The notes under the pieces were generated by a model. It saw nothing but the letters and a program-made list of their open reading frames with translations. It had not been told where the DNA came from and made no database searches. A DNA stretch of 48,224 nt. It comes from an uncultured bacterium (GTDB taxonomy: Bacteria > Bacillota > Clostridia > Oscillospirales > Ruminococcaceae). Below are positions 17,405-26,125 of this stretch, piece by piece. The position numbers and the translations under genes are program-made. The stretch covers positions 1 to 48,224 of the forward strand of contig CAKXHL010000018.1 of assembly GCA_934875375.1 (NCBI GenBank). The letters are read 5' to 3'. Numbering within the stretch: position 1 is the first letter of the stretch; each line of letters begins with the position of its first letter.

Positions 17405-17433
17405 ATTATACGCTTATCCTGCAATTTTTGCAA
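17405..17433 (-). promoter_or_regulatory. Promoter of iorAB
   Basis: On the minus strand, TTGCAA (17433-17428), a 17-bp spacer and TATAAT (17410-17405), about 150 bases before the iorA start. The stretch between this promoter and the next terminator (17434-17598) holds nothing else I can assign. Confidence 0.8.
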
Positions 17434-17598
17434 TGAAGGGCTTTTCTTCCTCACAGTTTTGCTCGAAAACGATTCCTCTTTTTTCGCAAAACTTATAAGG
17501 GTTCCCAGCGCCGTGACAATGTGAAAAACGTATCGACCGTATTGGGTTATTTCTTATCTTACGAAAATTTTGATTAAGCGCCGGTATCTCTGCTTAAT

Positions 17599-17629
17599 AG
17601 AAAAGCCTCCTGTTTCAGGAGGCTTTTCT
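17599..17629 (-). terminator. Terminator after the DtxR-type regulator gene
   Basis: A 14-bp perfect stem (17599-17612/17616-17629) with a 3-base loop; the minus-strand edge reads TTTTCTATT. Confidence 0.85.
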
Positions 17630-17667
17630 ATTTCTATAATTTTCTGAGATAACAACTTACGCAAAGA

Positions 17668-18039
17668 CTATTTTCTTGGTTGAGAAATATGTTCTTTTAA
17701 TTTCTCAAATGTTTCGCTGCTAATATCATGTTCAATACGGCAGGCATCTTTCGCCGCAATTTCTTCTGAAACCCCAAGAGCCACTAACCACTCGCTGAGC
17801 AGGCGATGCCGCTCATAAATCCTCTCTGCGATCTCACGGCCTGCATCGGTCAATTCAATCCATCCCTCTTTTTCCATGTGAATATACCCATTTCCCCGCA
17901 GAAGGCTCATGGCTCTGCTAACACTGGGCTTGGAAAATTCCATATAGCGCACAATATCAATGGACCGTACTGCGCCTTTTGTCTGCTTTAAAATAAGGAT
18001 GGATTCCAAATAATCCTCTGCAGATTCCTGAATTTTCAT
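17668..18039 (-). CDS. DtxR/MntR-family metal-dependent repressor
   Basis: A 123-residue two-domain repressor: winged helix (about 5-70, FSKPSVSRAMSLLRGNGYI recognition region) and a short dimerisation domain without the SH3-like tail of DtxR. Expected metal ligands are D9 and E12 (AEDYLES), the His in YERHRLL, and C, E and H in DACRIEHD. The Cys occupies the position of DtxR Cys102 (Glu99 in Bacillus MntR), while D9 is the MntR-type residue, so the set is mixed. It therefore senses Fe2+ or Mn2+, not decidable here. The gene stands alone; no metal transporter is directly adjacent. Confidence 0.85.
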   Translation of the reverse strand: MKIQESAEDYLESILILKQTKGAVRSIDIVRYMEFSKPSVSRAMSLLRGNGYIHMEKEGWIELTDAGREIAERIYERHRLLSEWLVALGVSEEIAAKDACRIEHDISSETFEKLKEHISQPRK

Positions 18040-18242
18040 AAAAACGCCCCCTTTTTCTCATCTGTGATATCAAACCAAAATCTTAAAACGGATCAATTTT
18101 CTTTCTAATATCCGCAAATTTCCCAAATTATTTTTATAATGCATGTTTTATTTTATCATATTTTTTATTTTTTCACAAGCACTCTATACAAAATCCATAT
18201 TCATGTATCAAAAGCACCGATTTTTTCAATCTTCTGTACTAC

Positions 18243-18274
18243 AAAAAGCACCGGCCCCAATAGGCCAGTGCTTT
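18243..18274 (-). terminator. Terminator after the AbrB-type gene
   Basis: On the minus strand a 12-bp stem (18274-18263/18256-18245) with one T-G wobble is followed by TTTTT (18247-18243). The plus-strand version has a mismatch, so it is directional. Confidence 0.8.
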
Positions 18275-18290
18275 GATGAATAAATAATGA

Positions 18291-18530
18291 CTATTTTTTC
18301 AGTTCTGCCAAACAATTCGCACAGATATTCTTTCCTTTGTAAACCACTGTATCTACCGATTGATTGCAAAAAATACACGCAGGTTCATACTTTTTCAGGA
18401 TAATTTTATCCTCATCTACATAAATTTCCAATGCATCTTTTTCATTAATATCCAAATTTCTCCGCAATTCGATAGGCAGGACAACACGGCCCAGCTCATC
18501 CACTTTTCTCACAATGCCTGTCGCTTTCAT
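18291..18530 (-). CDS. AbrB/SpoVT-type transition-state regulator with zinc ribbon
   Basis: A 79-residue DNA-binding protein. Residues 1-48 form the swapped-hairpin AbrB fold (MKATGIVRKVDELGRVVLPI, then ELRRNLDI). The C-terminus has two Cys pairs (CIFC and CANC) likely to bind zinc. AbrB proteins govern stationary-phase and sporulation genes in Firmicutes. It is divergent from spmAB across a 233-bp A/T-rich region. A GGGGAAATACAG-type ribosome site precedes the ATG. Confidence 0.88.
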   Translation of the reverse strand: MKATGIVRKVDELGRVVLPIELRRNLDINEKDALEIYVDEDKIILKKYEPACIFCNQSVDTVVYKGKNICANCLAELKK

Positions 18531-18713
18531 CTGTATTTCCCCTTATTTTATTTTTGTTCAAACAGTTCTGTGAAATATCATATACAATTTCGCAAAATTT
18601 GTCAAATAAAATTAGCTTTTTTCTCAAAATATTGATAATTTCTATTTTATTTTTATGTATTTTACCATGTTTACTTTGTTAAAACTAACAGATTTCTATC
18701 ATTTTTTTTGGAA

Positions 18714-18742
18714 TCATATTTTGTTTTCTCTCACGATACATA
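18714..18742 (+). promoter_or_regulatory. SigE-like promoter of spmAB
   Basis: TCATATT (18714-18720) matches the mother-cell SigE -35 consensus at all seven positions; after exactly 14 bases, GATACATA (18735-18742) matches the -10 consensus CATACAnT at six of eight. It is 21 bases before the spmA start. Confidence 0.65.
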
Positions 18743-18763
18743 TAGGACAAAGGGGGAATTGGT

Positions 18764-19342
18764 ATGATGTCCTGGCTTTTTACAGGTATGCTCGTTTTAT
18801 CTTTTCTTTTTGGCATTTTAAACGGTCGTATGGAGCAGGTTTCCATTTCCGCTGTAAATGACTGTTCCAATGCAGTTACGCTGGTTATCCAACTGACCGG
18901 CGTAATGTGTCTTTGGAGCGGGCTTATGCGCATTGCAGAAGCCTCTGATCTTACGGGAAAGTTAAGCCGCCTGTTCTGTCCTGTGATGACATTGCTATTT
19001 CGTCATCTTCCAGTCGATTCAAAAGCGGCAAAAGCCATTGTAATGAATTTAACTGCAAACTTGCTTGGACTAGGCAACGCAGCCACTCCCTTGGGAATTT
19101 CTGCTATGAAAGAGTTAGAAAAAATTTCTCCTCGAAAAGGGATTGCTTCAAACGAAATGGCTATGTTGGTAGTTTTAAATACCGCCTCTCTTCAATTGAT
19201 TCCTACCACTACCGCTGCGCTGCGTCTTTCCAATGGAAGCACCGCGCCTATGGAAATTCTTCCAGCAGTTTGGCTGGCATCGTCGGTATCTATTCTTGCC
19301 GGTATCTTAACCGCTAAATTTTTATCCAGCAGGTTTCGTTGA
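18764..19342 (+). CDS. spmA: Spore maturation protein A
   Basis: A 192-residue membrane protein of the SpmA family with a central MNLTANLLGLGNAATPLGIS block and several hydrophobic spans. With SpmB it affects spore core dehydration and cortex formation in Bacillus. A strong AAAGGGGG site precedes the ATGATG start. spmB follows 14 bases later. A SigE-like promoter lies upstream, matching mother-cell expression in Bacillus. Confidence 0.92.
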   Translation: MMSWLFTGMLVLSFLFGILNGRMEQVSISAVNDCSNAVTLVIQLTGVMCLWSGLMRIAEASDLTGKLSRLFCPVMTLLFRHLPVDSKAAKAIVMNLTANLLGLGNAATPLGISAMKELEKISPRKGIASNEMAMLVVLNTASLQLIPTTTAALRLSNGSTAPMEILPAVWLASSVSILAGILTAKFLSSRFR

Positions 19343-19356
19343 AGGAGGCGGATACT

Positions 19357-19878
19357 ATGAATCAAATTTCTCATTACATTTTACCCGCCGTTATCGTCCT
19401 CATTGTAGGATATGGGATCTTCAAAAAAGTTCCGGTTTTCGACTGCTTTTTGGAAGGCGCCAAGGAAGGGCTTACCTCATCAGTTCAGATTCTCCCTGCT
19501 TTGATTGCTTTGATTACCGCAGTAGGTATGTTTAAAGCCTCCGGCGCACTGGATGTGATAACCTATTCATTGCGTCCTGTGGCAAATCTTCTTCATCTAC
19601 CTCAGGAAGTTATCCCGCTGGCGATTCTTCGTCCCATCTCCGGTAGCGGAGCTCTGGTTATCTTTCAGGATATTTTGCAGCAATACGGTCCCGATAGTTT
19701 TGTAGGACGGGTCGCCAGTGTAATGCAGGGATCGACTGAAACTACTTTTTACACTATCGCAGTATATTACGGTGCTACAGGGGTGCAAAAAACCCGACAT
19801 ACTCTGCCATCTGCTCTTACCGCAGATATCGTAGGTTTTTTTATGAGTGCATTGGCAGTTCGTCTTTTGCTGTTTTAA
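19357..19878 (+). CDS. spmB: Spore maturation protein B
   Basis: A 173-residue membrane protein of the SpmB family, with ARPI-like signature (LAILRPISGSGAL) and the QGSTETTFYTIAVYYG block typical of nucleoside-recognition/gate domain proteins. I use the ATG at 19357 behind AAGGAGG rather than an in-frame TTG at 19339 that overlaps the spmA stop. It is co-transcribed with spmA. Confidence 0.93.
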   Translation: MNQISHYILPAVIVLIVGYGIFKKVPVFDCFLEGAKEGLTSSVQILPALIALITAVGMFKASGALDVITYSLRPVANLLHLPQEVIPLAILRPISGSGALVIFQDILQQYGPDSFVGRVASVMQGSTETTFYTIAVYYGATGVQKTRHTLPSALTADIVGFFMSALAVRLLLF

Positions 19879-19899
19879 CCTGCTCTTTTGTATACGATA

Positions 19900-19933
19900 A
19901 AAAAAGAGGAAGACAAAAGTCTTCCTCTTTTTT
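19900..19933. terminator. Bidirectional terminator between spmB and glgA
   Basis: A 15-bp stem (19900-19914/19919-19933) with an AAAA loop and homopolymer edges serves both converging transcripts. Confidence 0.9.
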
Positions 19934-19943
19934 CCTTACTTCA

Positions 19944-21365
19944 CTATCCTTCTAATATTTTGTGATACATAGCAATATATTCACTTGCAGACTTCTTCCA
20001 GCTAAAATCACATTCCATTGCATGAATGACAGCCTTCTTCCATGCCTCTTTTTCTCCATATAAATCCAAAGCCCGTTTTACAGCGCCGAGCATATCATGT
20101 GCATTATACGACTGGAAGGTAAAGCCATTTCCATCGTTTCCACCTAAATCCTGAATCGAATCTTTCAGGCCGCCGGTACTGCGGACGATTGGAATGGTAC
20201 CATACCGCAGCGCCACCATCTGCGCCAACCCGCAGGGCTCGCTTTTAGAGGGCATTAAAAACGCATCGGCACCCGCATAGATTCTTCGCGCAAGCGGAGG
20301 AATAAAGCCTTTTGTAAAGCTGACCTTCTCCGGATATTTCCGCTGCATCTCTTCAAAAAACGATTCAAACATATACTCCCCGGAACCCAGCACAACAAGC
20401 TGCAAATTTTCCTGAAACATTTCTTCCCCGATATATTTAACCAGGTCAAGGCCCTTATGATCCGCTAAGCGGCTGACAATTCCCAAAAGCATGACGTCCT
20501 CTTGCTTCGGCAAACCCATTTCCTCCTGCAAAGCCCGCTTATCCTCCGCTTTGCCCGATGGATCATCCGAAGAAAAAGGTGCCGCAAGATTCGAGTCGGT
20601 CTGGGGATTGTATCCCTCTACGTCAATACCATTGAGAATTCCCATCAGTTTGAATTGCCGTGCCTTTAAAATCCGATCCAGCCCGTGAGAATACCAGGGA
20701 TCCAGTATTTCCTGTGCATAAGTCTGGCTGACGGTCGTGATCATATTACATTGATCGATACCGCCTTTCATATAGTTGACGCATCCGTCGTATTCGACAA
20801 TTGGGGTGGCGCTTTGTGGAAGCCCCAACACATCCTGAACCATTTCCATCCCGTATTTTCCCTGATACTGAATGTTGTGAATGGTCAGTACCGTTTTAAG
20901 ATCACGGAACTTCTTTTCCCCTCTGTAAAACAGGTTCAAATAAACCGGGACCAGCGCCGTCTGCCAGTCATTGCAGTGAATAATATCAGGTGCATAGTCA
21001 ATATAATGCAGCATTTCCAGAATCGCTTTGGAGAAAAATGCAAATCGTTCTCCATCGTCATAATATCCATACAAGCCGGGACGTTTGAAATAATACTCAT
21101 TATCCAAAAAATAGTAGACAACGCCATTGTGATTGGCCTCAAACACGCCGCAATAAAGACTGCGCCAAGATAAGTAAACAGTAAAATTGGTTACATATTT
21201 CATTTTTGCGCGCAATTCCGGTTTTATATCACTATAAAGCGGCATTACTACTCGGCAAGCCTGCATTTTATTGCGAATCGCTTTTGGCAGGGATCCAGCT
21301 ACATCCGCCAATCCTCCAGATGCCGCAAAGGGAAGCGCTTCACTGGCGGCGTACAAAATTTTCAT
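19944..21365 (-). CDS. glgA: Glycogen synthase (GT5)
   Basis: A 473-residue ADP-glucose-dependent synthase with two Rossmann domains. Visible: EALPFAASGGLADVAGSLPK at the N-terminus, DWQTALVPVYL, the linker LMGILNGIDVEGYNP and the donor site MPSKSEPCGLAQMVALRYG. The usual Lys of the N-terminal KxGGL motif is Ala here (AASGGL). I believe that variant occurs in other clostridial synthases, but did not check. The AGGAGG ribosome site is strong. It is the last gene of glgB-glgC-glgD-glgA. Confidence 0.95.
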   Translation of the reverse strand: MKILYAASEALPFAASGGLADVAGSLPKAIRNKMQACRVVMPLYSDIKPELRAKMKYVTNFTVYLSWRSLYCGVFEANHNGVVYYFLDNEYYFKRPGLYGYYDDGERFAFFSKAILEMLHYIDYAPDIIHCNDWQTALVPVYLNLFYRGEKKFRDLKTVLTIHNIQYQGKYGMEMVQDVLGLPQSATPIVEYDGCVNYMKGGIDQCNMITTVSQTYAQEILDPWYSHGLDRILKARQFKLMGILNGIDVEGYNPQTDSNLAAPFSSDDPSGKAEDKRALQEEMGLPKQEDVMLLGIVSRLADHKGLDLVKYIGEEMFQENLQLVVLGSGEYMFESFFEEMQRKYPEKVSFTKGFIPPLARRIYAGADAFLMPSKSEPCGLAQMVALRYGTIPIVRSTGGLKDSIQDLGGNDGNGFTFQSYNAHDMLGAVKRALDLYGEKEAWKKAVIHAMECDFSWKKSASEYIAMYHKILEG

Positions 21366-21410
21366 AAATTAAACCTCCTGTCCCATGCTGTTCTTGCAAG
21401 CAAAACTCTT

Positions 21411-22535
21411 TTAAATTACACTCTTTTTTTCAATGAAAAGCGGGTAAGTTTTATATCCTACCAACATTCTGGTATCTCGAATCGTCGCATCCCGGTCGGC
21501 TACTACATATTCCAGCCTTGCACCGGCTCCGATGACCGCGCCCGCCATAATAATACTGTCGCGGATCACAGCGCCGCGGCCAATCTTTGCGCCGCGGAAA
21601 ATAATCGAATTTTCGACAGTTCCCTCGATAATGCAGCCATCCGCCACCAGCGAATTTTTTACAATGGCACCTAGCCCGTATTTTGCAGGTACTTGATCCC
21701 GTACCCGCGTTAAAACCGGCCGTTCCGCAGGGAAAAGCTCTTGACGCACCTGCGGATGCAAAAGTGCCATGCTGGCGTCAAAATAATCCTGAAGGCTATT
21801 AATCCGCATGACATACTTTTCAATCTCATAAGCATAAATGCGCATGGAATCGCTTTGCTCTATCAAAATATCCTTGGTAAAACTGCGTTTATTGCGGCTG
21901 CGCGCCTCCTCCACAATTTTTTCCAATAACTCCCGTTTCATAACCGCTACATTCAAATAAACATTTTGCTCTTCCTCCATCTGCGGAGAAAGCCAAACTC
22001 TTCCCACTCTGCCGTCATCTTCCGCGTCAAAAACAACAATATTCTCATTGCCCTCCCGTCGGATTTTTTCTCGACGGTATGCCAATGTGATCTCCGCCCC
22101 TTTTTCTTCATGGAATGCAATCATACTCTGAAAATCCAGATTGGCAATCAAATCACAATCAGCTAGAATAACATATTCCGCACGGCCATTGCGGATATAT
22201 CCCGATACACCAGACAGAGCATCCAGCCGGCCGGCATAAATACCTTGGCTATCCCCACTGCTGTAAGGGGGCAAAACCGTTAATCCTCCCAGTTTTCTCG
22301 CCAAATCCCATTCTCTGCCGCTACCTAAGTGATCCATCAACGTTTGATAATTGGACTTTGCAATTACGCCAACCTCGCTGACACCGGAATTTACCATACT
22401 CGATAAGACAAAATCCACTAAACGGTATCTGCCTCCAAACGGAACCGACCCGGTGGTTCTCTCCCTTGTTAAACTTCCCAAATGATTATCATGCATATTG
22501 GAAAAAACAATTCCCATAGCAGTGCGTTTGATCAT
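21411..22535 (-). CDS. glgD: ADP-glucose pyrophosphorylase, GlgD subunit
   Basis: A 374-residue paralogue of GlgC. The N-terminal nucleotide loop has lost the GGxGxRL signature (GIVFSNMHDNHLGSLTRERT), as expected for the regulatory, poorly catalytic GlgD partner of Firmicute GlgC. The C-terminal left-handed beta-helix repeats are kept (VKNSLVADGCIIEGTVENSI). Its ATG overlaps the glgC stop by four bases, so the subunits are translated together. Confidence 0.93.
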   Translation of the reverse strand: MIKRTAMGIVFSNMHDNHLGSLTRERTTGSVPFGGRYRLVDFVLSSMVNSGVSEVGVIAKSNYQTLMDHLGSGREWDLARKLGGLTVLPPYSSGDSQGIYAGRLDALSGVSGYIRNGRAEYVILADCDLIANLDFQSMIAFHEEKGAEITLAYRREKIRREGNENIVVFDAEDDGRVGRVWLSPQMEEEQNVYLNVAVMKRELLEKIVEEARSRNKRSFTKDILIEQSDSMRIYAYEIEKYVMRINSLQDYFDASMALLHPQVRQELFPAERPVLTRVRDQVPAKYGLGAIVKNSLVADGCIIEGTVENSIIFRGAKIGRGAVIRDSIIMAGAVIGAGARLEYVVADRDATIRDTRMLVGYKTYPLFIEKKSVI

Positions 22536-23755
22536 TTTACCAGCACCTCCTCAGCGGCAATGTCCGTTTCCACCATGGCTTTTGGCGCAATATGCACGCC
22601 TGCCCCAATGGCTACGCCGCTGCCAATTACTGTTACACCCCAACCGGAAATATCCTCCATCCCTTCCGGACGAGCGCCGACCACCGCATTTTCTCCGATT
22701 ATCGTCTGCTCTGCGACGATGGCATAATCGACTACTGCGCCTTTTTGGATCACACTTCCGGGCATAATAATACTGTCGCGTACAACAGCCCCCTCTTCGA
22801 TGGTTACGCCAGCAAAAATGACAGAAAAATCTACCGTTCCTTCAATGACGCACCCTTCCGTAACCATTGAATTTTGCACGTGTGCCCCAGGGGCAATATA
22901 GTGGGGAGGCAGCGCCGGATTTCGGGCGTAAATTTTCCAGTCAGGATCATACAAAGACAGCGGCACCTTGGGATCCAGCAAATCCATATTAGCCTCCCAC
23001 AAGCTGTCAATGGTGCCTACATCTTTCCAATACCCATCGAAGGCATAAGCGTACATTTGCTCGTTTGCCGCAAGCATGCTGGGGATAATATTTTTCCCAA
23101 AATCATTTGCGCTGCCAGGCGTTTTTGCATCTTGTTCAAGATACTCCCGCAGTTTTTTCCAAGTGAATATGTAAATCCCCATAGATGCCAGATTGCTTTT
23201 GGGATGAGCGGGTTTTTCCTCAAATTCATAAATCTTTCCATCTTCTTGTGCGTTCATAATGCCAAAACGGGACGCCTCTTCCATGGGGACCTGCAGTACC
23301 GCTATGGTACAGTCAGCCTCTTTTTCCTTATGAAATTTGAGCATTTTTTCATAATCCATCTTATAAATATGGTCGCCGGAAAGGATCAAGACATATTCCG
23401 GATTATATCGTTCAATAAACGGCAAATTTTGATAAATCGCATTGGCTGTTCCCGTATACCAGTCGGACCCGGAGCTTTTCTGGTAAGGCGGCAGTACGAA
23501 AACGCCTCCTTCCTGTCGATCCAAATCCCATGGTTGGCCGCTTCCGATATATTCGTTGAGCACCAATGGTTGGTACTGCGTGAGAACACCAACGGTATCG
23601 ATTCCAGAATTCACACAGTTCGACAGCGGGAAGTCGATGATCCGGTATTTTCCCCCGAAAGGCACTGCCGGTTTTGCAAGGTTTTTGGTCAAACTATAAA
23701 GGCGGCTGCCTTGACCTCCTGCCAGCAACATTGCGATCCATTCTTTTTTCCTCAA
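22532..23755 (-). CDS. glgC: ADP-glucose pyrophosphorylase, catalytic subunit
   Basis: A 407-residue enzyme making ADP-glucose from glucose-1-phosphate and ATP. The catalytic loop is MLLAGGQGSRLYSLTKNLAK; the sugar-binding FEEKPAHPKSNLASMGIY and C-terminal beta-helix are present. The start is TTG at 23755, 6 bases after AGGAGGG. The first ATG (codon 9) would cut into the nucleotide-binding strand, so TTG is preferred. It follows glgB by 43 bases. Confidence 0.93.
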   Translation of the reverse strand: MRKKEWIAMLLAGGQGSRLYSLTKNLAKPAVPFGGKYRIIDFPLSNCVNSGIDTVGVLTQYQPLVLNEYIGSGQPWDLDRQEGGVFVLPPYQKSSGSDWYTGTANAIYQNLPFIERYNPEYVLILSGDHIYKMDYEKMLKFHKEKEADCTIAVLQVPMEEASRFGIMNAQEDGKIYEFEEKPAHPKSNLASMGIYIFTWKKLREYLEQDAKTPGSANDFGKNIIPSMLAANEQMYAYAFDGYWKDVGTIDSLWEANMDLLDPKVPLSLYDPDWKIYARNPALPPHYIAPGAHVQNSMVTEGCVIEGTVDFSVIFAGVTIEEGAVVRDSIIMPGSVIQKGAVVDYAIVAEQTIIGENAVVGARPEGMEDISGWGVTVIGSGVAIGAGVHIAPKAMVETDIAAEEVLVK

Positions 23756-23798
23756 GGGAAACCCTCCTTCTTAAAAACGGGAGTAAAACCCGTGTTCG

Positions 23799-25754
23799 TC
23801 ATTTTTTGCCGGTTTTTTTGCCTTCGCTTTTCCCCTCTGCTTTTCGGCGGGGCTTTCGCGGAGCTGCCGGAGTAAACTCAAGATACATCGTAGACAGTGG
23901 TGGTATGGTTAAGCTGACAGAATGATCATAACCATGGGACGGTTTTTTTCGCGTGCGTACCGTACCATTTGTAAGCCCGCTCCCGCCAAACTCCTTCGCG
24001 TCGGAATTAAACACTTCCTTGTATCTCCCGGCAGCTGGCACTCCTGCTACATAATCATATCGTGCCACAGGGCAGAAATTACAGACAACCATAATGCTTT
24101 TTTGCATTTCATCCATCCGGCGGAAAATAATAATATTTTGCTGGTTATCATCGGGGACAAGCCACTGAAAGCCCTCCCAAGAATCCTCAATTTGCCAGAG
24201 CGGAGAATGTTCCAAATAGTAATGATTCAATTTTTTTACGTATTGCTGTAGCTGCATATGTTTTTCATATCCCAACAGCAGCCAGTCCAACTCCTGTTTT
24301 TCATTCCATTCAATAAACTGGCCAAACTCCTGGCCCATAAACAGCAGTTTCTTGCCTGGATGTGCCATCATATAGCCCAAAAAAGCACGGATGCCAGCAA
24401 ATTTCAGTTCATAGTCCCCTGGCATTTTATTGATTAATGAACATTTGCCATGCACTACTTCGTCATGAGAGATCGGCAGCACAAAATTTTCTGAAAACGC
24501 ATAAAACATACTGAAGGTTAGCTTATCATGATTATACGCGCGATAAATGGGATCCATGGAAAAATAGGCTAAAATATCATTCATCCAGCCCATGTTCCAT
24601 TTATAGTGAAAGCCCAATCCGCCATGAAATGCCGGTTTTGTGACCAAAGGCCACGCAGTGGACTCCTCTGCAATCATGAGTACACCGGGATTTTCTGAAA
24701 TGACGGCCGCATTGAGTTTTTGCAAAAAAGCGACCGCCTCCAAATTTTCCCGGCCACCCTGATGATTCGGTGTCCATTCTCCCGCTTCTCTGCCGTAATC
24801 CAAGTACAACATCGACGCCACTGCATCTACCCGGATTCCATCTATATGAAATTCCTGTACCCAGATCATAGCAGAAGAAATCAGAAAGCTCTGTACTTCC
24901 GGCTTGGCATAATCAAAAACATGAGTTCCCCACTGTTTATGTTCCCGCTTCTTTGGATCGCTGTATTCATAGCAGGACGAACCATCAAATTCGTAAAGGC
25001 CATGGGCGTCTTTGGGAAAATGAGCAGGTACCCAGTCCATAATAACTCCAATCCCCGCCTGATGCATCAAATCCACAAAACACATGAATTGTTCCGGCGT
25101 ACCATACCGGGAGGTCGGAGCAAAATAGCCTGTCACCTGGTATCCCCAGGAACCATCGTACGGATATTCTGTGACCGGCATCAATTCCACATGCGTATAC
25201 CCCATTTGCTTTAAGTATGGGATGAGTTCCTCTGCTGTTTTTTCATAAGAAAAACAATTTCCATCCGGGTATCGCCGCCAGGAACCTAGGTGCATTTCAT
25301 AGATATTCATCGGCTCAGCAAAAGAATTTTGCTCTTTGCGGTGCTTCATCCAAACGGTATCATGCCAGCGATAGCCAGCGATATCATAAAGTTTAGAGGC
25401 TGTTCCCGGCGCCGTTTCATGGTGAAAGCCATAAGGATCAGCCTTTAAGACAACATTCCCGTTGGATCCAGTAATCGCGTATTTATACAAATCGAATTGC
25501 TTTAGACCGGGAATAAATCCTTCCCAAATCCCGCCAACCGGCAATTTTTCCAAAGGATTCGCCGAAGGATTCCATTCATTGAAGTCGCCCACAACGGAAA
25601 CCGCTTTTGCCGCAGGCGCCCAAACCCGGAAGAAAAAACCTTTTCCTTTATCCTTTTTTTTAGGATGAGCCCCCAAAAACTGATAGGCATGATAGTGCTT
25701 TCCGTGGCAAAAATCCATTATTGCGCTGATATCTTTAGACGAACATTTTTCCAT
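23799..25754 (-). CDS. glgB: Glycogen branching enzyme (GH13)
   Basis: A 651-residue branching enzyme making alpha-1,6 links. An N-terminal CBM48 (HAYQFLGAHP..., FFRVWAPAAKAVSVVGDFNE) precedes the catalytic barrel with nucleophile Asp in DGIRVDAVASMLYLDY, acid Glu in MIAEESTAWP and HDEVVHGK. The C-terminus is a Lys/Arg-rich tail. I start at the ATG at 25754, 8 bases after GGGAGG; a GTG three codons upstream overlaps that site. It is the first gene of the glycogen operon. Confidence 0.95.
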   Translation of the reverse strand: MEKCSSKDISAIMDFCHGKHYHAYQFLGAHPKKKDKGKGFFFRVWAPAAKAVSVVGDFNEWNPSANPLEKLPVGGIWEGFIPGLKQFDLYKYAITGSNGNVVLKADPYGFHHETAPGTASKLYDIAGYRWHDTVWMKHRKEQNSFAEPMNIYEMHLGSWRRYPDGNCFSYEKTAEELIPYLKQMGYTHVELMPVTEYPYDGSWGYQVTGYFAPTSRYGTPEQFMCFVDLMHQAGIGVIMDWVPAHFPKDAHGLYEFDGSSCYEYSDPKKREHKQWGTHVFDYAKPEVQSFLISSAMIWVQEFHIDGIRVDAVASMLYLDYGREAGEWTPNHQGGRENLEAVAFLQKLNAAVISENPGVLMIAEESTAWPLVTKPAFHGGLGFHYKWNMGWMNDILAYFSMDPIYRAYNHDKLTFSMFYAFSENFVLPISHDEVVHGKCSLINKMPGDYELKFAGIRAFLGYMMAHPGKKLLFMGQEFGQFIEWNEKQELDWLLLGYEKHMQLQQYVKKLNHYYLEHSPLWQIEDSWEGFQWLVPDDNQQNIIIFRRMDEMQKSIMVVCNFCPVARYDYVAGVPAAGRYKEVFNSDAKEFGGSGLTNGTVRTRKKPSHGYDHSVSLTIPPLSTMYLEFTPAAPRKPRRKAEGKSEGKKTGKK

Positions 25755-25783
25755 CGCCGCCACCTCCCATTCCTGTTATTTTT

Positions 25784-25811
25784 ATTGTAACACACTTTCC
25801 TTTTTTTGCAA
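25784..25811 (-). promoter_or_regulatory. Promoter of the glycogen operon
   Basis: On the minus strand, TTGCAA (25811-25806), a 16-bp spacer and TACAAT (25789-25784) with an extended TG, 29 bases before the glgB start. Confidence 0.7.
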
Positions 25812-26078
25812 TTAATATTGTGCAAAATAGTCATTTTATCACAATAATATAGTGTTTTTTTATTTATTTTTACAAATCTATTACATCTTTTTGATTTTTA
25901 ATCTTTCTTTCGGCAAATCGTTACCAGTATAGCACAGCCCGTCTGAAAATTCTTACGAAAAAAGTCGTGGAAAGCAAATAAGTCTAAAGTTTCGGATGAG
26001 GCTAAAACATCATAAAATCGTTTGTCCTTTTTATCCTGTTTGTGCTTGGGTTACAAACAAAAGTGAAAATGTGAAAAT
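25812..26078. other. Intergenic, A/T-rich, upstream of glgB
   Basis: No gene is seen here. A loose inverted pair TATTGTG...CACAATA (about 25816-25846) lies just upstream of the glgB -35 box and could be a regulator site; the 17-base gap makes this weak. The remainder up to the gap terminator shows nothing I can assign. Confidence 0.4.
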
Positions 26079-26111
26079 AAAAAAAGACCGCAACCTCTCG
26101 ATTGCGGTCTT
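26079..26111 (-). terminator. Terminator after gap
   Basis: On the minus strand a 10-bp perfect stem (26111-26102/26093-26084) is followed by a run of seven T residues. Confidence 0.9.
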
Positions 26112-26125
26112 CAAATAGTCGAAAA

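Noticed and set aside
19600..23650. Single TGTCGAA/TTCGACA heptamers inside glgD and glgC
   Set aside because: Isolated copies within coding sequence are expected by chance; only the tandem pair at 27492-27508 is promoter-placed.
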